From Diplolepis rosae (taxonomy: Eukaryota; Arthropoda; Insecta; Hymenoptera; Diplolepididae), in assembly GCA_030998225.1 (NCBI GenBank), contig JAPYXD010000403.1, positions 1,302,001 through 1,366,000 on the forward strand: a stretch of DNA of 64,000 nucleotides, in the 5' to 3' direction. Both the position numbers and the translations under genes were made by a program. Below the pieces are notes generated by a model. The model was not told the DNA's origin and searched no databases. It saw nothing but the letters and a program-made list of their open reading frames with translations. Positions 37,080 to 48,644 of this stretch are shown piece after piece (within the stretch, counting starts at the first letter, position 1; the number at the start of each line of letters is the position of its first letter).

Positions 37080-37480
37080 GTAGTCTGATTTACAGTCGGT
37101 AATAGTTAAGATCCTTATTCATCTACAATCATATAGAGGGACCCTCTGTTCTTGATGCAATTGAAAGAAATACTATTTTCTATCGGCCTGTAGAATCCTG
37201 CAGGAGGATAATGACCTAAAGCAACGAGAAGCAAGCTGTGCATCACTTGGAAGGCGCAATCTGAAATTGTGAGGCTCGATTGGACGTCACAATCTTCTGA
37301 CGAAAATACCATTGAGAACGTGTGGGCCTATATCAAGCCCAAGCATCAAGCAAAAAACTTCGCACCTTCAAGCAGTTGTGTCGACAAATCGTAGCACTTG
37401 GAGAGATCTTCCCCACAAATATGCAGTCAACTCAGTCGAAAAGGCCTTAGAGGTGCCAGGCAATTATCGGTACTTTCGGT
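37080..37480 (+). pseudogene. Tc1-like transposase relic
   Basis: In shifting plus-strand frames one reads LQEDNDLK (second catalytic Asp), LDWTSQSSDENTIENVWAYI (third acidic residue, Glu) and further fragments to about 37480. The first catalytic region is missing or unreadable. Sequence differs from the Tc1 at 28348. No TIRs were seen. Confidence 0.7.
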
Positions 37481-37544
37481 GACTGGACGTTTTATTGAAA
37501 CGTTTGCACCTTTCTTCAGATCAAGGACATTACATTTATGCGAC

Positions 37545-37655
37545 ATACAAAAGACCCTACATAGGAACGTACATAGGTCAACTATGTGGGTAACCTTTGC
37601 GTGACTACCTATGCGAATCCATATAGGTGACCTGCATAGGTTCCTACGCCAAAAA
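37545..37655. repeat. Cluster of CATAGGT/ACCTATG motifs
   Basis: About seven copies of 'cataggt', 'acctatg' or near variants lie in 110 bp, giving weak palindromic character. It may be a MITE end; no target duplication was read. Confidence 0.45.
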
Positions 37656-38039
37656 ACTTTTATTATGCAAAAAATTTTAAAATTCCGCGCAGTAGTTTTC
37701 TTGCACTTATAGATTAGCACAGTAGATTTTCTTGACTTCGTAAATGGTAAATCACAGTCTTATAACGTGAAAATGGAAATTTTTGTTCGAAAAATCCCCA
37801 ATACAAAACTAAAATTTTCAATGTAGATATTGATGTGTCTAAAAAATATTAGAATTTTCTTCTATGCATTCATGAAATAAAACTTTATGTGTGTATAATT
37901 GTTAAATTGTTTATTTTAATGTAAACATTTATTGCAACCGTTCTATTTATGAAAAATTTTCCTTATTCCAAGAATTAATATATTTGCCCAAAAACATAGC
38001 TTTTTACCCACCAAATGTTAAGATGAGCAGATCTGATTG

Positions 38040-38760
38040 TCTGTTGGTGATTTTTTCAGTCCTGCAGGTATAAGAACCCAAACTAATCCTGCGTCGGTTT
38101 CCAGAAAGTCCCCGTTGCCATAATCGGGGTTGCATACAAGGACTCTGGCCCTCCTTGATTCAACCTTGTACCAGGCAGAGTTTTCTGGCTATTTGTACTG
38201 TTCACTAATGAGCAGCAAGTATGCCCCTCTCTCCTTGGCAGTCTGCATCAGGAGGTCTTGCATCCCGAGGTTAAGATGTAGGAACTTTACTTCACACCCC
38301 TCAACCTCCGGAGCTCTGCCCGAAACGCTGGGCAAGAGTCGCTCCCAGAAAGATGGGCGACATATTTTTTGCCCCTGCCGGTGCATGTCGAGCACCTAGA
38401 GGGGATTGGGGGGGGGGGATTACACTCCTTGGTCCTGTGCGTCTCGTCCCCACATCTCCAGCAGGCATCATTTCTGCCAGGGCGCGTGCAGCCACACAAG
38501 ACATCGCCATATCCCTGGCACCTGTAGCACCGGGAAACCTCGACATGCGACAGTTTACCCATCCGAATCGCAACTTCCCGAATCGGAGCAAACTTTGAGC
38601 GTCTGTTTCGGCCAGCTGAACCACTGCAGTTTGTACACCGTTGGTGTTTGTAAAGCCTGCAGGAATCCTCAAGGTCGGGCTTGCCTAGCGCAATCCAGAA
38701 CGCAGCAACAACTTCCTCTCTTGCCACGGTCTTGTCGAGGTCTCTGATTTCGAGAGACAT
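38040..38760 (-). pseudogene. R1 LINE fragment: end of ORF1 and start of ORF2
   Basis: On the minus strand ORF1 reads SLEIRDLDKTVAREEVVAAF, then three Cys motifs: CYRCQGYGDVLCGC (degenerate), CWRCGDETHRTKEC (a perfect CX2CX4HX4C) and CSTC...HLSGSDSC. ORF2 begins right after it with KFLHLNLGMQDLLMQTAKER, the usual start of the R1 endonuclease, and fades out near 38040. It matches the start of the LINE at 15185 but is an independent, better-preserved copy of this part, with frameshifts near 38600-38670. No 3' part is present. Confidence 0.87.
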
Positions 38761-38850
38761 CTTTGAGACTAAAAACTTAACTTAGCATTCGAGGAGAGGT
38801 TACCGCCAATACTTAAGTGCAGTACTTATCACTAATACTCAACGCCAATA

Positions 38851-40173
38851 CACTGAGAAAACATATAATAAATCGCAATACCTCGTTATTAGTAGGTAAA
38901 TTATTTGCGATTCACCTATGAGACAGCTATCTAGACATTGAAACAGAGTTTCTACAGACTTTGAAAAATAGATGTTTGTTCGCAATACCTATGATATCAA
39001 TCCAAAAAACCACGTTAAACTGGAATATCTTAGATGTTCAACTGAAAACGGCTACATAGAGAACGTTTTATTGAGAGGTTAGAAAATTCCTGCAAAGGAT
39101 CGAAGGTATAATATAAAAATAACATATAGAAACTTGCTGATTTCAGTACTGAATAATTTAAATTTTCCTCTACTTCACGAGACTTCATAAATGAAAAAAA
39201 TCGTTTTTTTTTTTTTACATAATTTGCATTTGGAAGATGTGAGGAATGTTATTTTTAAAGGATTTGGGTAAACTCTTCACGGTTATTGAGCTATAGACCG
39301 TTGAGCACGCTCGCTCACGGTGTTTCCGCGCGCTCTCTGTGACCGTGGCTACCCGGTTGTATGTCCTGCGGGAAAACACTTTTCAGGTAAACAGAGGGAG
39401 GAACTGGTGGCACAACGGTAACATCTCCAGGAAGAGAAAGGTGAAGTCTACGGCCCCGGAATAGATGATTAATTGTAAGATCCTTCAAAAATATTCTTTT
39501 TCTTGTGTAATCCTATAAACGCGTTTTCCTGAAAGTCGTATTTTTCTAACTTACTTGCACGTTTTTAAGAAAAGTTTTACACGTATTGATATGATTTCTT
39601 TTTTTACTTGCTCAAAAAACATGTCGCTATGGTTAGACACGAGCTTTTAACAAAATATTGTTTTTTATTTTTATAACAGGCAATAAACATTTGAAAAAAA
39701 GGGAAAACTAACTTTTTTTTCAAAAATGTCCACTATTTCGAGAGATTTTTAAATTTTACAAAAAGCTCGTGTCTAAGCATAGCTGATGTAATAACAATTA
39801 TAGATTAGTTTCATTTTTTGATGTAGGTTACGTGGTTGGCCCAAAATCTTGCAGGAAAATTGATATCGAAATTCTGATGAGGGCACGTTCAAGGTCATCC
39901 TGCACTCGAATATGTAGAAATATAATTTCAATGACTTTGTCTCTTGAAAGATTACGATTGAATAAACAAAAAAAAGTGAGTGAATATCTTTTTTGATTCT
40001 TTCGTAATAAATTTTGGAAAACAGGCTCGAAAATCAGGCCACTGCGTAGACGACCCCCTTAATATCTCGTACAATGAAGAAAATATATTAGATATTAGGT
40101 GGTAGTGTCTAGATAGTATGGGGTAATATCCAAAATTTAAGTATCTATTTTTTAATATCCATTTTTCTCAGTG
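38851..40173. mobile_element. TA-flanked TIR element, CACTGAGAAAA ends
   Basis: Both ends read CACTGAGAAAA (the right one as its complement), with TA on each side (38849-38850 and 40174-40175). Length is 1323 bp. No transposase is visible. It contains the dispersed repeat shared with 26280-26530 and, at about 39395-39470, a weakly tRNA-like stretch. It is likely a non-autonomous Tc1/mariner-type or related MITE. Confidence 0.65.
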
Positions 40174-40175
40174 TA

Positions 40176-41399
40176 CTTATCGCCTATACTTTCAACGTAC
40201 AAAAGTATTATATTTACCGATACTGATTACAATACTTAATCCAATACTTGATTCATTACTTTTTTTCATAAGGTTGTCGAAAATCAGTAATTTCACTAAC
40301 ATTGGTACTTTAAATCTTAAAAATAAGAATATCTAAGTGGTTCCAAACTATTTTTTGGAAAACAATGTTACCTACGGTTATTATTGCATCAAATTAAACA
40401 GAAGAAAAGAAAAAGATCGTGCTCAGTATGCTTTATTTATTTGTATAATAGATACGTGGAGGTCATCCAAACTGCCAAATATTTAGTTCCTTATTACTAA
40501 ATATTTGTTAAATAAAACTAGGGTAGTTCAAAATTGCAATATAGTTTTTTATTTTTTTTTTTATTAAACATGAACAGAACTGATGTAAGTATGCAATTTT
40601 AGAGGAAGGAATTGGAACGTTATTTTAATGAGAATTACTCTTTCTCGTTTTGAGATTCGAAAAAGTGTAGTTTTCCGCGATCCATCGTGCTCTTCTTGGC
40701 CGTTTTCAGTCTGCATAAAGCTATTTCTTTCCCCTATTTTTGAAAGTCTTCCTTGAAGTGGATTTTTATGTCCTTTATGTAAAAATATGGGATTGGCTTT
40801 ACGATGGTACGCACGATGTTCTGAAATCCCCGAACACAACTATTACCGTCATTTCGATAAATAGATATGTGGATCGGCTACTTTTAAAACTCGAACCCGA
40901 TTTTATTGAAAGGGTTGACTGTTCGACAGAGTGAGCTAAATTACGGTGAACCGTACGTTCTCAATCGCGGTAATTTCTAAGAATGGGGAACTTGTCTCAG
41001 CAAAGTTCTTCTTCCGACAGCGATTAATGTCTCAAAAAATGGTACTTTTGTAGACTGTAATTATGATGGGGAATTCTGATGACTTTGAAATATTTTCAGG
41101 ATTGCATGATTTTGAAAGTAGAATTTTGCTAATTGGAAAATTCTAAATTCTGAATTTTGAACGCCTTATGGCCTAGAGGTCATTGAGGTCACCCTCTGAG
41201 GTTGGTAGTTGAGGTTGATTATCATTCAACTCATTTTTCAATGCTGAAAAATAGTTGATCATGCTATGTTTCTGATTCTCAGAAAGTAGCTTTTTTACTG
41301 GCTAGAGTGGTTTTATGGCATTCAAGATCATTTAATGTCTTTAGGCAAAATTTGATGTTTTGAATACGTAAAAAATATTTTTTAAATTCCTCGAGACAT
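40176..41399. other. Non-coding DNA
   Basis: Frames at 40564-40839 and 40740-40934 overlap on opposite strands and show no domain. No element boundary was found. Confidence 0.35.
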
Positions 41400-41401
41400 T
41401 G

Positions 41402-41678
41402 TTGACCTTGAAAATCGGTATTTCAAGGTCAAATTTCATTTCTAGTAGAAGCGAGGATTTTAGAGTGTTTTTCTTCGTAATTTGATGGACTGAATACGAA
41501 AAAAAAACTGAGGTATCCTTGACCTTGAAAATATATAGTCAAGGTCACATTTCATTTTTTGCATAAGCGGAAGTTGGAGATAGCTTTCCAGCGTCATTGA
41601 TGCGCTAAAAATGGGAAAAACAGTGAAAAAACTCCTCAAAGCATCTTTGACCTTGAAATCAAGATGTTCAAGGTCAAG
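41402..41678. repeat. Three inverted TGACCTTGAA...TCAAGGTCA motifs
   Basis: Inverted pairs are centred near 41416, 41533 and 41662, about 120-130 bp apart. Each half is TCAAGGTCA, or AAGGTCA with a changed edge. TCAAGGTCA is also the monomer site of FTZ-F1/ERR-type nuclear receptors. Here the motifs sit in DNA that looks repetitive, just before a mariner relic, so a repeat origin is at least as likely as a regulatory one. Confidence 0.5.
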
Positions 41679-41760
41679 GGTGTTTGCGGGAATTTTTTTA
41701 CCATTTTTCGCGTATTTTGCGCATCAAATTACATACGAAAACCTTCTTCTTCACTCAAAT

Positions 41761-42365
41761 ATGTCGAACTTTGTGCCTGAAAAAGTGTTTTTGCGGGGAG
41801 TTCTTCTTCATTACTTTAATGTGAAGAAAACTGCTGCCGAAAGTCATCGTATTTTGGTGGAAGTTTATGGTGAACATGCTCTAGTTGAGCGAACGTGACA
41901 AAAGTGGTTTACACGATATAAATGTGGTGATTTTGGCTTGGAAGACGAAGAACGTGCTGGGCAGCCAAAAAGTTTAAAGATGAAGAACTGGAAGCATTAC
42001 TCGATAAAGATTGTTGTCAAACACAATAAGAGCTGGCAAAATCTTTGAAAGTCACTCAAGCAGCCATTTCAAAACGTTTAAAAGCACCCGGATACATTCA
42101 AAAGTAAGGAAATTGGGTTCCACATGAACTCAAGCCGAGAGACGTTGAAAGGCGGTTTTGCATGTCCGAAATCATATGTGAAACGCGGCCAACCAGTCAA
42201 ATCGACGCCCTCACTGGAATACGGTTCACATCAGAACAGGGTATCAAAAATTGGCTTGATTCATTCTTGGCCGCCAAGCCGGCGCAGTTCTTTTGGGATG
42301 GAATCCACAAATTGCCCGAAAGATGGGAAAAATTCAGAGCTGTAGATGGGCAATACTTTGAATAA
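41761..42365 (+). pseudogene. mariner transposase relic, catalytic core deleted
   Basis: The N-terminal DNA-binding half reads SNFVPEKVFLRGVLLHYFNV, KKTAAESHRILVEVYGEHAL and WFTRYKCGDFGLEDEERAG, then continues in other frames (KSLKVTQAAISKRLKAPGY). After ELKPRDVERRFCMSEI it jumps straight to the C-terminus (GIKNWLDSFLAAKPAQFFWD and HKLPERWEK). The whole catalytic domain is missing. At least one stop (about 41896) and two frameshifts also interrupt it. TIRs were not recognised. Confidence 0.82.
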
Positions 42366-42583
42366 TACTATTGTACATGTTTTTCTTAAATAAACGTTCA
42401 AATTTTGAAAAAAAAAAACCGCACGAATTAAGTTATAGATCCAATAGTTGGAAAAGAAGAAAGTGTCTGTAACGAGGAAGACTTGTCGTCGCTACTTGAC
42501 CCATGGCTACAGTAACATGACATTCATACCTGGTCGTGGCGACTAGTTAACATCGTTGAAATTGTCCTTACCTCTTGAACTTA

Positions 42584-43058
42584 CACTGGGAAAAATCATG
42601 GTGAAATCAACGGGAAGGAGTCCCGTCGCCAATTTCACATTGGCGTAGCGTTGCTCCCCGGTGAATCACCGGTGCTATTCAACGTTGCACTGACGGTAGA
42701 ACCAACGTGAAATCACCCAAAAATGATCAGCTGTGGCAATACTCGCGATTGTTCTTTTCAGTTCTTTTGTTTTCCTAATAAATGTTTTTCTAATTATATA
42801 TTGGTACTTAAAAGCAGAGCACTGCCAATTTCATTATGGATAAGAAATTGCGTCATCGTGTAATATTTTCAAATCACACGGCGTTCCAGCGTTAACATTC
42901 CTGGTGAATTGACAGGGCTGACATAGCTCGATTAACGTGAGTTTTTAACGCTACATTGGCGGTGGCAGCACTTTAACCTAACGTTGTAAAGGCGCCGATG
43001 CTCCTTCCCGTCAATGCAACGGGATTTTCCGTATAACCTGACGGTTTTTTTTTCAGTG
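42584..43058. mobile_element. TA-flanked MITE, CACTGRRAAAA ends
   Basis: Ends read CACTGGGAAAAAT and the complement of CACTGAAAAAAAA; TA lies outside both (42582-42583 and 43059-43060). Subterminal text 'acgggaaggag' near the left end is mirrored as 'ctccttcccgt' near 43000. No ORF. The ends are like those of the 38851-40173 element, so they probably used related transposases. Confidence 0.7.
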
Positions 43059-43184
43059 TAGCTATGAGAACTTGAAACATTGAGTTGTCATGGCTAGAAT
43101 AACATAGTCACTATAACCAGTGCAGCAAACTTCACACTCATTAAATCCACTGTGTATTGTTTCGAGTAATGCATATTATTTTTC

Positions 43185-43350
43185 ATAGCAACTGATAGCA
43201 ACTCTTTTGAGAATTTGATTTAATGTGTCGAGCGGGTCGAAACGGTGATTTTAAATCCTACTACTTTTATAGTTTCAACCCGCTCTACAGACACCGACAA
43301 ACAGATTTTCAAAAGAGCTGCTATGAAAAATACAATTTTCCACGTAGTGA
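43185..43350. repeat. Imperfect hairpin, arms about 65 bp
   Basis: 'atttttcatagcaactgata...' at about 43188 mirrors '...gctgctatgaaaaatac' ending near 43335, with matching 'gagcgggt' / 'acccgctc' close to the loop. No target duplication could be read. Confidence 0.6.
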
Positions 43351-43389
43351 TTTTATGCATTTGATTTTACATAACTTTATAGTTGACAC

Positions 43390-43476
43390 TTACATATAGT
43401 GACTGTGAGAACATTACGTAGTCGCTGTGACAACATTACATAGTCGCTGTGACTACATTACTTAGTCACGGCAACC
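43390..43476 (+). repeat. 22-bp tandem repeat
   Basis: 'acattacgtagtcgctgtga' starts at 43411 and recurs with small changes at 43433 and 43455, a period of exactly 22. A weaker copy precedes it. Related phrases ('acatagtcactata') occur near 43103. Confidence 0.7.
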
Positions 43477-43499
43477 ACTTTTAGTACCTACATTGACGG

Positions 43500-44425
43500 G
43501 TCAACCAAAGCTTGAATTCAGCCTCAAAAAGTAGTTAACTACATATATCACGTCACTATGCCTAGGACAAAAATTACTCGCGCATATTGCACTGTTAAGC
43601 ACTAGACGATGTAACAACTCACTGATGCGTAGGCGTACTTAGTCTTCTAGCCTACGAATTAAATCCTTTAATAGTTGAAAGATTTCTTTTCAGAATGAAA
43701 AGAAATCGTTTATCTGTAAAATTATTTTCGTAGAGGTGTGCGTGCGCCCTTGCTATTTCAAGTAACCGCTTCATTCCGTTTAGAAGTTGCTATTCTACCT
43801 TTTACCTTTGCTTTCTAGTTATCATGGTTCCCGTGTATTCTGATTTTACAATAATTTGCAATACATTCCTGCAATAATTCATCTTTTTACAATTTGTGCT
43901 TTTTTGGAAATATTATTATACGCTGAAATTTTGATACGTAATTTTAAAACCATTACGACTCTTTTTATTCTCGCATTCAATATTGACATCAAGTCTAGAA
44001 CAATTTTGTATATAAAGACATAATTATGTAACTACAACAAATAAAACATTAATGTAAGATAATATCATATTACCTGTATTACTCTTGTTATGTTTGATAA
44101 GCTATTTGATCATAAATGTATTAATTTAAACATATAAATACATTTTCAGAGGAGTTGAAAATTTCAGGTCACCTTGATACGCTCGTAAGAACAAATTAGT
44201 CAAACTTCTGTTTTCCCCATAAAATTTTATTTGAGAAATTAATTACCTAATAAAAAATGCATAGGTAAGGTAAAGTATTTAAATATTCACTTCTTCATGC
44301 AATTTGATTGAAATTATATGATTATGCAGAATTAAATCAATAAATTATATGATTTTTTATATCAAAGAAACTATTGTTTAAATTACGGTTATTTATAATT
44401 TTTCAACGACATGTTATGTTTTTCG
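43500..44425. other. Non-coding AT-rich DNA
   Basis: No gene or element could be supported. Confidence 0.35.
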
Positions 44426-44431
44426 CTTATA

Positions 44432-45352
44432 CCAGGTGTACAAGTATGAAACCGGTAATTTTTTTGAGAAAATACACGTTTATTTAATAAAAATGGTTAT
44501 ACATTCAATCTTCAATGTAATGGCCATTGCTAGCCACACATTTTTCCCATCTCTCTGGCAATTTGTGTATGCCTCGCCAAAAAAATTGTTCGTTTTTTGA
44601 GTCAAACCAGTCATCGAGACATTTTTTCACATTTTCGTACGAATCGAAGCGCTGTTCAGCAAGTGCGTGCCCCATTGATGAAAATAAGTGGTAGTCAGAT
44701 GGAACCAAGTCTGGTGAATAAGCCGCATGGGGGAGGGCTTCCCAGCTGTACGAATTTACCAATTCCCGAGTCTTTTTTGTTCGATGTGCTGGTGCATTGT
44801 CATCAAGAAAAATCACTTTGTTTTGCCTAGTTTGATATTCTGGACGTTTTTGGCGCAAAGCACGATTCAAATCGGCCAATTGTTGTTGGTAGCGTTGACC
44901 AGTAACTGTTTCACCTGGTTTCAGAAGGTCAAACCAGATAACACCCTTCTGATCCCAATATTCGAACTTTTTTGGTGGTTTTCCACGATCTTCGTTTCTC
45001 ACATCAAAATTACCACTTTTGAATTTTTTAAACCACTTGAAACACTGGGTTTTGCCTAGAGCATGCTGGCCGTAAGCTTCCACAAGCATTCGATGCGCTT
45101 CCAAAGCAGATTTCTTCAATTGGTAACAGAAAATCAATGATGTCCGCAAATCGTAGTTTGAAGGCACAAAAATCGACATTTTTACTAGCGAAAAAAAATT
45201 AGTTGTTGTATGAAACTTGATTGTTTATGAACTGAATATTGTTGACAGAACTCAATGCGAAGAAATGGCGTCAATGATTTGGTTTGACAGAGCGTATAGT
45301 TTTGCCTAGCGATACATAGATGTCATTACCGGTTTCATACTTGTACACCTGG
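44432..45352 (-). mobile_element. mariner element with internal deletion, perfect 28-bp TIRs
   Basis: TIRs beginning CCAGGTGTACAAGTATGAAA are identical over 28 bp at both ends, and TA flanks them (44430-44431 and 45353-45354). Length is 921 bp against about 1.3 kb for a full mariner. Perfect TIRs and an open frame suggest a fairly recent insertion. Confidence 0.93.
44505..45179 (-). CDS. Internally deleted mariner transposase, open frame
   Basis: 224 codons are uninterrupted. Residues 1-75 are the N-terminal DNA-binding region (YQLKKSALEAHRMLVEAYG and CFKWFKKFKSGNFDVRNEDR). The frame then passes directly into the late catalytic domain (WDQKGVIWFDLLKPGETVTG). FLDDNAPAH carries the second Asp and SPDLVPSDYHLF the third, with exact DD34D spacing. 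The C-terminus LPERWEKCVASNGHYIED is complete. A full protein has about 340-350 residues, so about 120 are missing, among them the first catalytic Asp. It cannot catalyse transposition, but it could still bind TIRs or dimerise if made; that is inference. Confidence 0.88.
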   Translation of the reverse strand: MSIFVPSNYDLRTSLIFCYQLKKSALEAHRMLVEAYGQHALGKTQCFKWFKKFKSGNFDVRNEDRGKPPKKFEYWDQKGVIWFDLLKPGETVTGQRYQQQLADLNRALRQKRPEYQTRQNKVIFLDDNAPAHRTKKTRELVNSYSWEALPHAAYSPDLVPSDYHLFSSMGHALAEQRFDSYENVKKCLDDWFDSKNEQFFWRGIHKLPERWEKCVASNGHYIED

Positions 45353-45354
45353 TA

Positions 45355-46455
45355 TCTTTGATTATTTTCATTTTATCGGAAAATATTTTAATAACTTTTT
45401 TTTCCTCATAAAAAACCCTACAAAACTAGATGCTGACCGTACAAAATTATTAATTAGGTCAAAAGTTATGAATAAAAATAGATGATGTTTATGACGTTTA
45501 AATAAACAATCATTCAAAGGCTTTGTTTACTCATATCGCGCCGTTCAACAACGCTCGAATACTTCTTATTATTGACAATTATGTGTGCAAAACCTTGAGT
45601 CAAGAAGTTTGTTAGTTTATGACTTATGGCCTTATAAACAAATTAATAAACAATTAACCTGTACGATCCTGAGAAGTAGGTATGGTAATGCTGATTTTTT
45701 TATCAATATATTTCAGTATTTTACATTGAAAATCATCATTGTTTAATAAAAAAATTCAATTTTGCAACTAAGGGAAATTTGTTTATAAATTTCTTAATTG
45801 CAAAATACATTTTTCCAAGTGTTCCACTTGATTTTCATAACTTTTTATTGCGTACATTGAAAGTGTATGAAAAGTGCTTTTATTTAAAAGGAAAAGTTCA
45901 AGATTCATTAAGAAACAATGGAGATACAGTGCGATGAAGTGTTTGCTCAATTGTTCAACAAATTTAACGACTAGAGAAAAAAAAATATGTCGATAATTCG
46001 TAGATTAAGTACTTTTATAAACTGTAAACAACAAATCCCCCGTGGAAATATTCACTGAAGAAAAATTCATCAAAATCAGCGGAGCGGCGGATTTTCGATA
46101 GCTGACGCACGGCGGCAAAGTGGGGAGGGGCTGGATGCACTCTGAAAAAATATTGATTCGATCGTTCAAAATCGACGGCGCAGCTTTAGTCGCACTTTTC
46201 TCGGGAACTATTTGCGATAAAGTAATGATTTTTTCTTCGATTGTATACCTCGCAACGAGAGGAATTCATTTCTACTGTTGAAAATTCAATAATTTTGCGA
46301 GTTGAGCAGTGAAATTGTTTTAGAAAAATATATATCTCAGCAATCATATATTTTACAAGCGTATATTTTTTACTAATTAATAATATATTTAATATAATTT
46401 TATCCATACAGACATTTTATCATACCTACAAATCCTTTCGTTAATGACTGCACAA
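45355..46455. other. Non-coding AT-rich DNA
   Basis: No gene or repeat could be supported. The frame at 46186-46407 shows nothing recognisable. Confidence 0.35.
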
Positions 46456-46680
46456 TTACATTTTTAAAATTAATTTTGATCTTTTAGGCGGCGGGTTTTC
46501 ATTGTCAGAATTGTCATTTTTAACGAGATCCAATTCGTCACAATTATCGAGGTCTTCTTGAACAGGTATATCGTACGTTATTTCTACATCGTCTAATTGA
46601 ACGTCTTCTTCATTTTGTTCGACTGTCGGATCTGATTCACCTTCGTCTTCATTTTCCTCCGGTAAATCGGTCGTCTCTTG
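46456..46680 (-). CDS. Acidic C-terminal coding exon (candidate)
   Basis: A minus-strand frame of 75 codons has no ATG at its start but strongly protein-like composition. It is a long Asp/Glu-rich run (such as LPEENEDEGESDPTVEQNEE and DDVEITYDIPVQEDLDNCDE) ending in a basic patch PPPKRSKL that could be a nuclear localisation signal, then LILKM and TAA at 46456-46458. The upstream limit is a TAA next to 'tataacaag', a possible 3' splice site. It is probably the last exon of a longer gene, or part of the divergent repeat-family gene at 47097. The product is unknown. Confidence 0.45.
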   Translation of the reverse strand, partial: QETTDLPEENEDEGESDPTVEQNEEDVQLDDVEITYDIPVQEDLDNCDELDLVKNDNSDNENPPPKRSKLILKM

Positions 46681-47096
46681 TTATAATAGTTGAACAATCA
46701 ATGATGGCGCGGCATTTTACATGGATCACGCTTAATAATGTAAACATACATGTAATACTATAAATGAACTTCATCTAGTATTGTCAGGTAAGATAACAAA
46801 TACGTATTAAGTAGTTAGTATTCTATAACTGCATCGAACATTTATTCAAAACCGCACAGATGGGCGTCGGTTAATGCGGAATGTAATGGCTTTTTTCGTA
46901 TTCGATGCGCCACAGGTGGTGCAGCTGACTGATGTCCCTTCTGTGATTTTTTAAAAGATGTTTCTGACCTACTCAAAATACAGTACTTTTATTGATCTCA
47001 TTTTGTATAATCACTACTCCGGTTTACTTGTTTTTAAACGTTTCTTTCTTACAAATAAATACTTATTTATTGTTCAGAACTCTACGAGTTTTAGAG

Positions 47097-48640
47097 ATGG
47101 CTGAATCAGCCTCTGTACCTGAAGATGAATGGAAAATAAATTGCATTCTCTGCAAGCAGCCTTTGAAGCTCGCTAATGCTACGATCACTGTTAAGGTGAA
47201 AGGTATAAAAACATTGATTCAATCGAGTAAGATTCGGAGTGATCCGGAAGTTGAAAAAGTTCTCAGTATAAGGGATACAATACAAGTACATAGCAGCTGC
47301 TCAAAATCATACAATTCAAAAGAAAATTTGAAATATATTTCAGTTGTAAATAAGACGGAACCGGAAGCAGGTCCGTCGACACGCAGCACAAATATAGAAT
47401 TTGACGTTACAAATAATTGCTTTTGCTGCGGTGATCCCTTGCATAAACGTCGAGTAGTAATTTCACGTGTTACTAGTGTTAAATGAAGAGAAACTTTATT
47501 TAAAAAATGCAGTCATCTAAGGAACTCAGAAGCTCAACAGTTTATAAATCGTATATCGTTGGTCCCGTGCTTAGTAGAGGCTGAAGCTTCATATCATCGA
47601 AAATGTCAAATCCATCCACCCTTCGAAAAATCTAGAGTACATGTTTCGAATTCTGCATCCAAAAAAGATGTGACACAACTCATTATAGATTATTTATCGG
47701 ACAAACCCAATGAAGCTCAATTTTCTGTTAATGATATTTTGAGTGTTCATGATGATATTGATAATCGACCCAATTTAGTTTATTTAAAATATAGATTATA
47801 AGAAACTTTTGGGTATGAATTTGTTATTCAAATTTCAAAGGACGATATTATCATTTCAAAAATGTCTTTGGCAAAACTTTTACTTGCGGATAATTTTTAA
47901 GAAAGTAGATTAGAGAGAAGCGAAGTTGAGAGATTACAGAAAATCGATGAATCGTCAAAAATAATTTATGCTGATATTCTAAAGATGAAGCATGATCTGG
48001 AATATTACCGCCCGCAAGACCAATTCTTAAAAGATAGTGGCGAATTAGTTCCTGATTCGTTACGCAGACATCTAAGTAACCTAATATCGAAAAATAAAGC
48101 AAAACTAGACGATTGGAAAGAACTCGTTAATTCTATAGCCCACGCAATTGTTGCTTCTACCAGACCAAAATTATTTGTATCACCAGTGCTTGTCAATGTT
48201 GCATCTGTGCTGCATCGAATGTATGGCTCTAAAGAATTAATACAATTACTACACGCTAATGGATTTAGTGCTTCATACGAAGAAGTACGTCGTTATATTT
48301 CGTCAGTAATAACTCAGGAACAACAACATGAGTATAGTGATGAAGCGTTTACCCAAATTGCGTATGGTAACGCCGACCACGATGTGGAAACATCCGACAG
48401 CCGTAACACGTTTCACGTAATGGGAGGTATCCAAATAACTACCCCAAAAAGCGCTGTATCTGAAAGTGAACCCGTAAAACGGTTGAGAGATCCTTTAACA
48501 GCCGAAGAATTGTCTGACATAGGAAAAATCGAACTCAAAAATTTTCACAAAACTAAAGAGGGTGGGTTTAAAAATATTGAATTACAAGATATTGACAAAG
48601 TAAAAGTTCATGAAATTCCAGAACAAGTAAGTAAGTAACA
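47097..48640 (+). pseudogene. Repeat-family protein of unknown function, three in-frame stops
   Basis: One reading frame from the ATG at 47097 to TAA at about 48640 is broken only by TGA (47484-47486), TAA (47799-47801) and TAA (about 47898-47900); there is no frameshift. Cys pairs suggest two zinc-binding parts: CILCKQPL (residue about 17) with a later HSSCSKSY, and CFCCGDPL (about residue 110) with a later YHRKCQ. Then follows a region with RPKLFVSPVLVNVASVLHRM and NADHDVETSDSRNTFHVMGG. From memory, this layout matches a multi-copy protein family common in insect and cnidarian genomes, probably carried by a mobile element. I cannot name the superfamily. No TIRs were identified. Confidence 0.7.
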
Positions 48641-48644
48641 AGGA

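Noticed and set aside
39395..39470. tRNA gene inside the TA-flanked element
   Set aside because: Only a weak A-box-like 'tggcacaacggta' was seen; no convincing B-box or cloverleaf.
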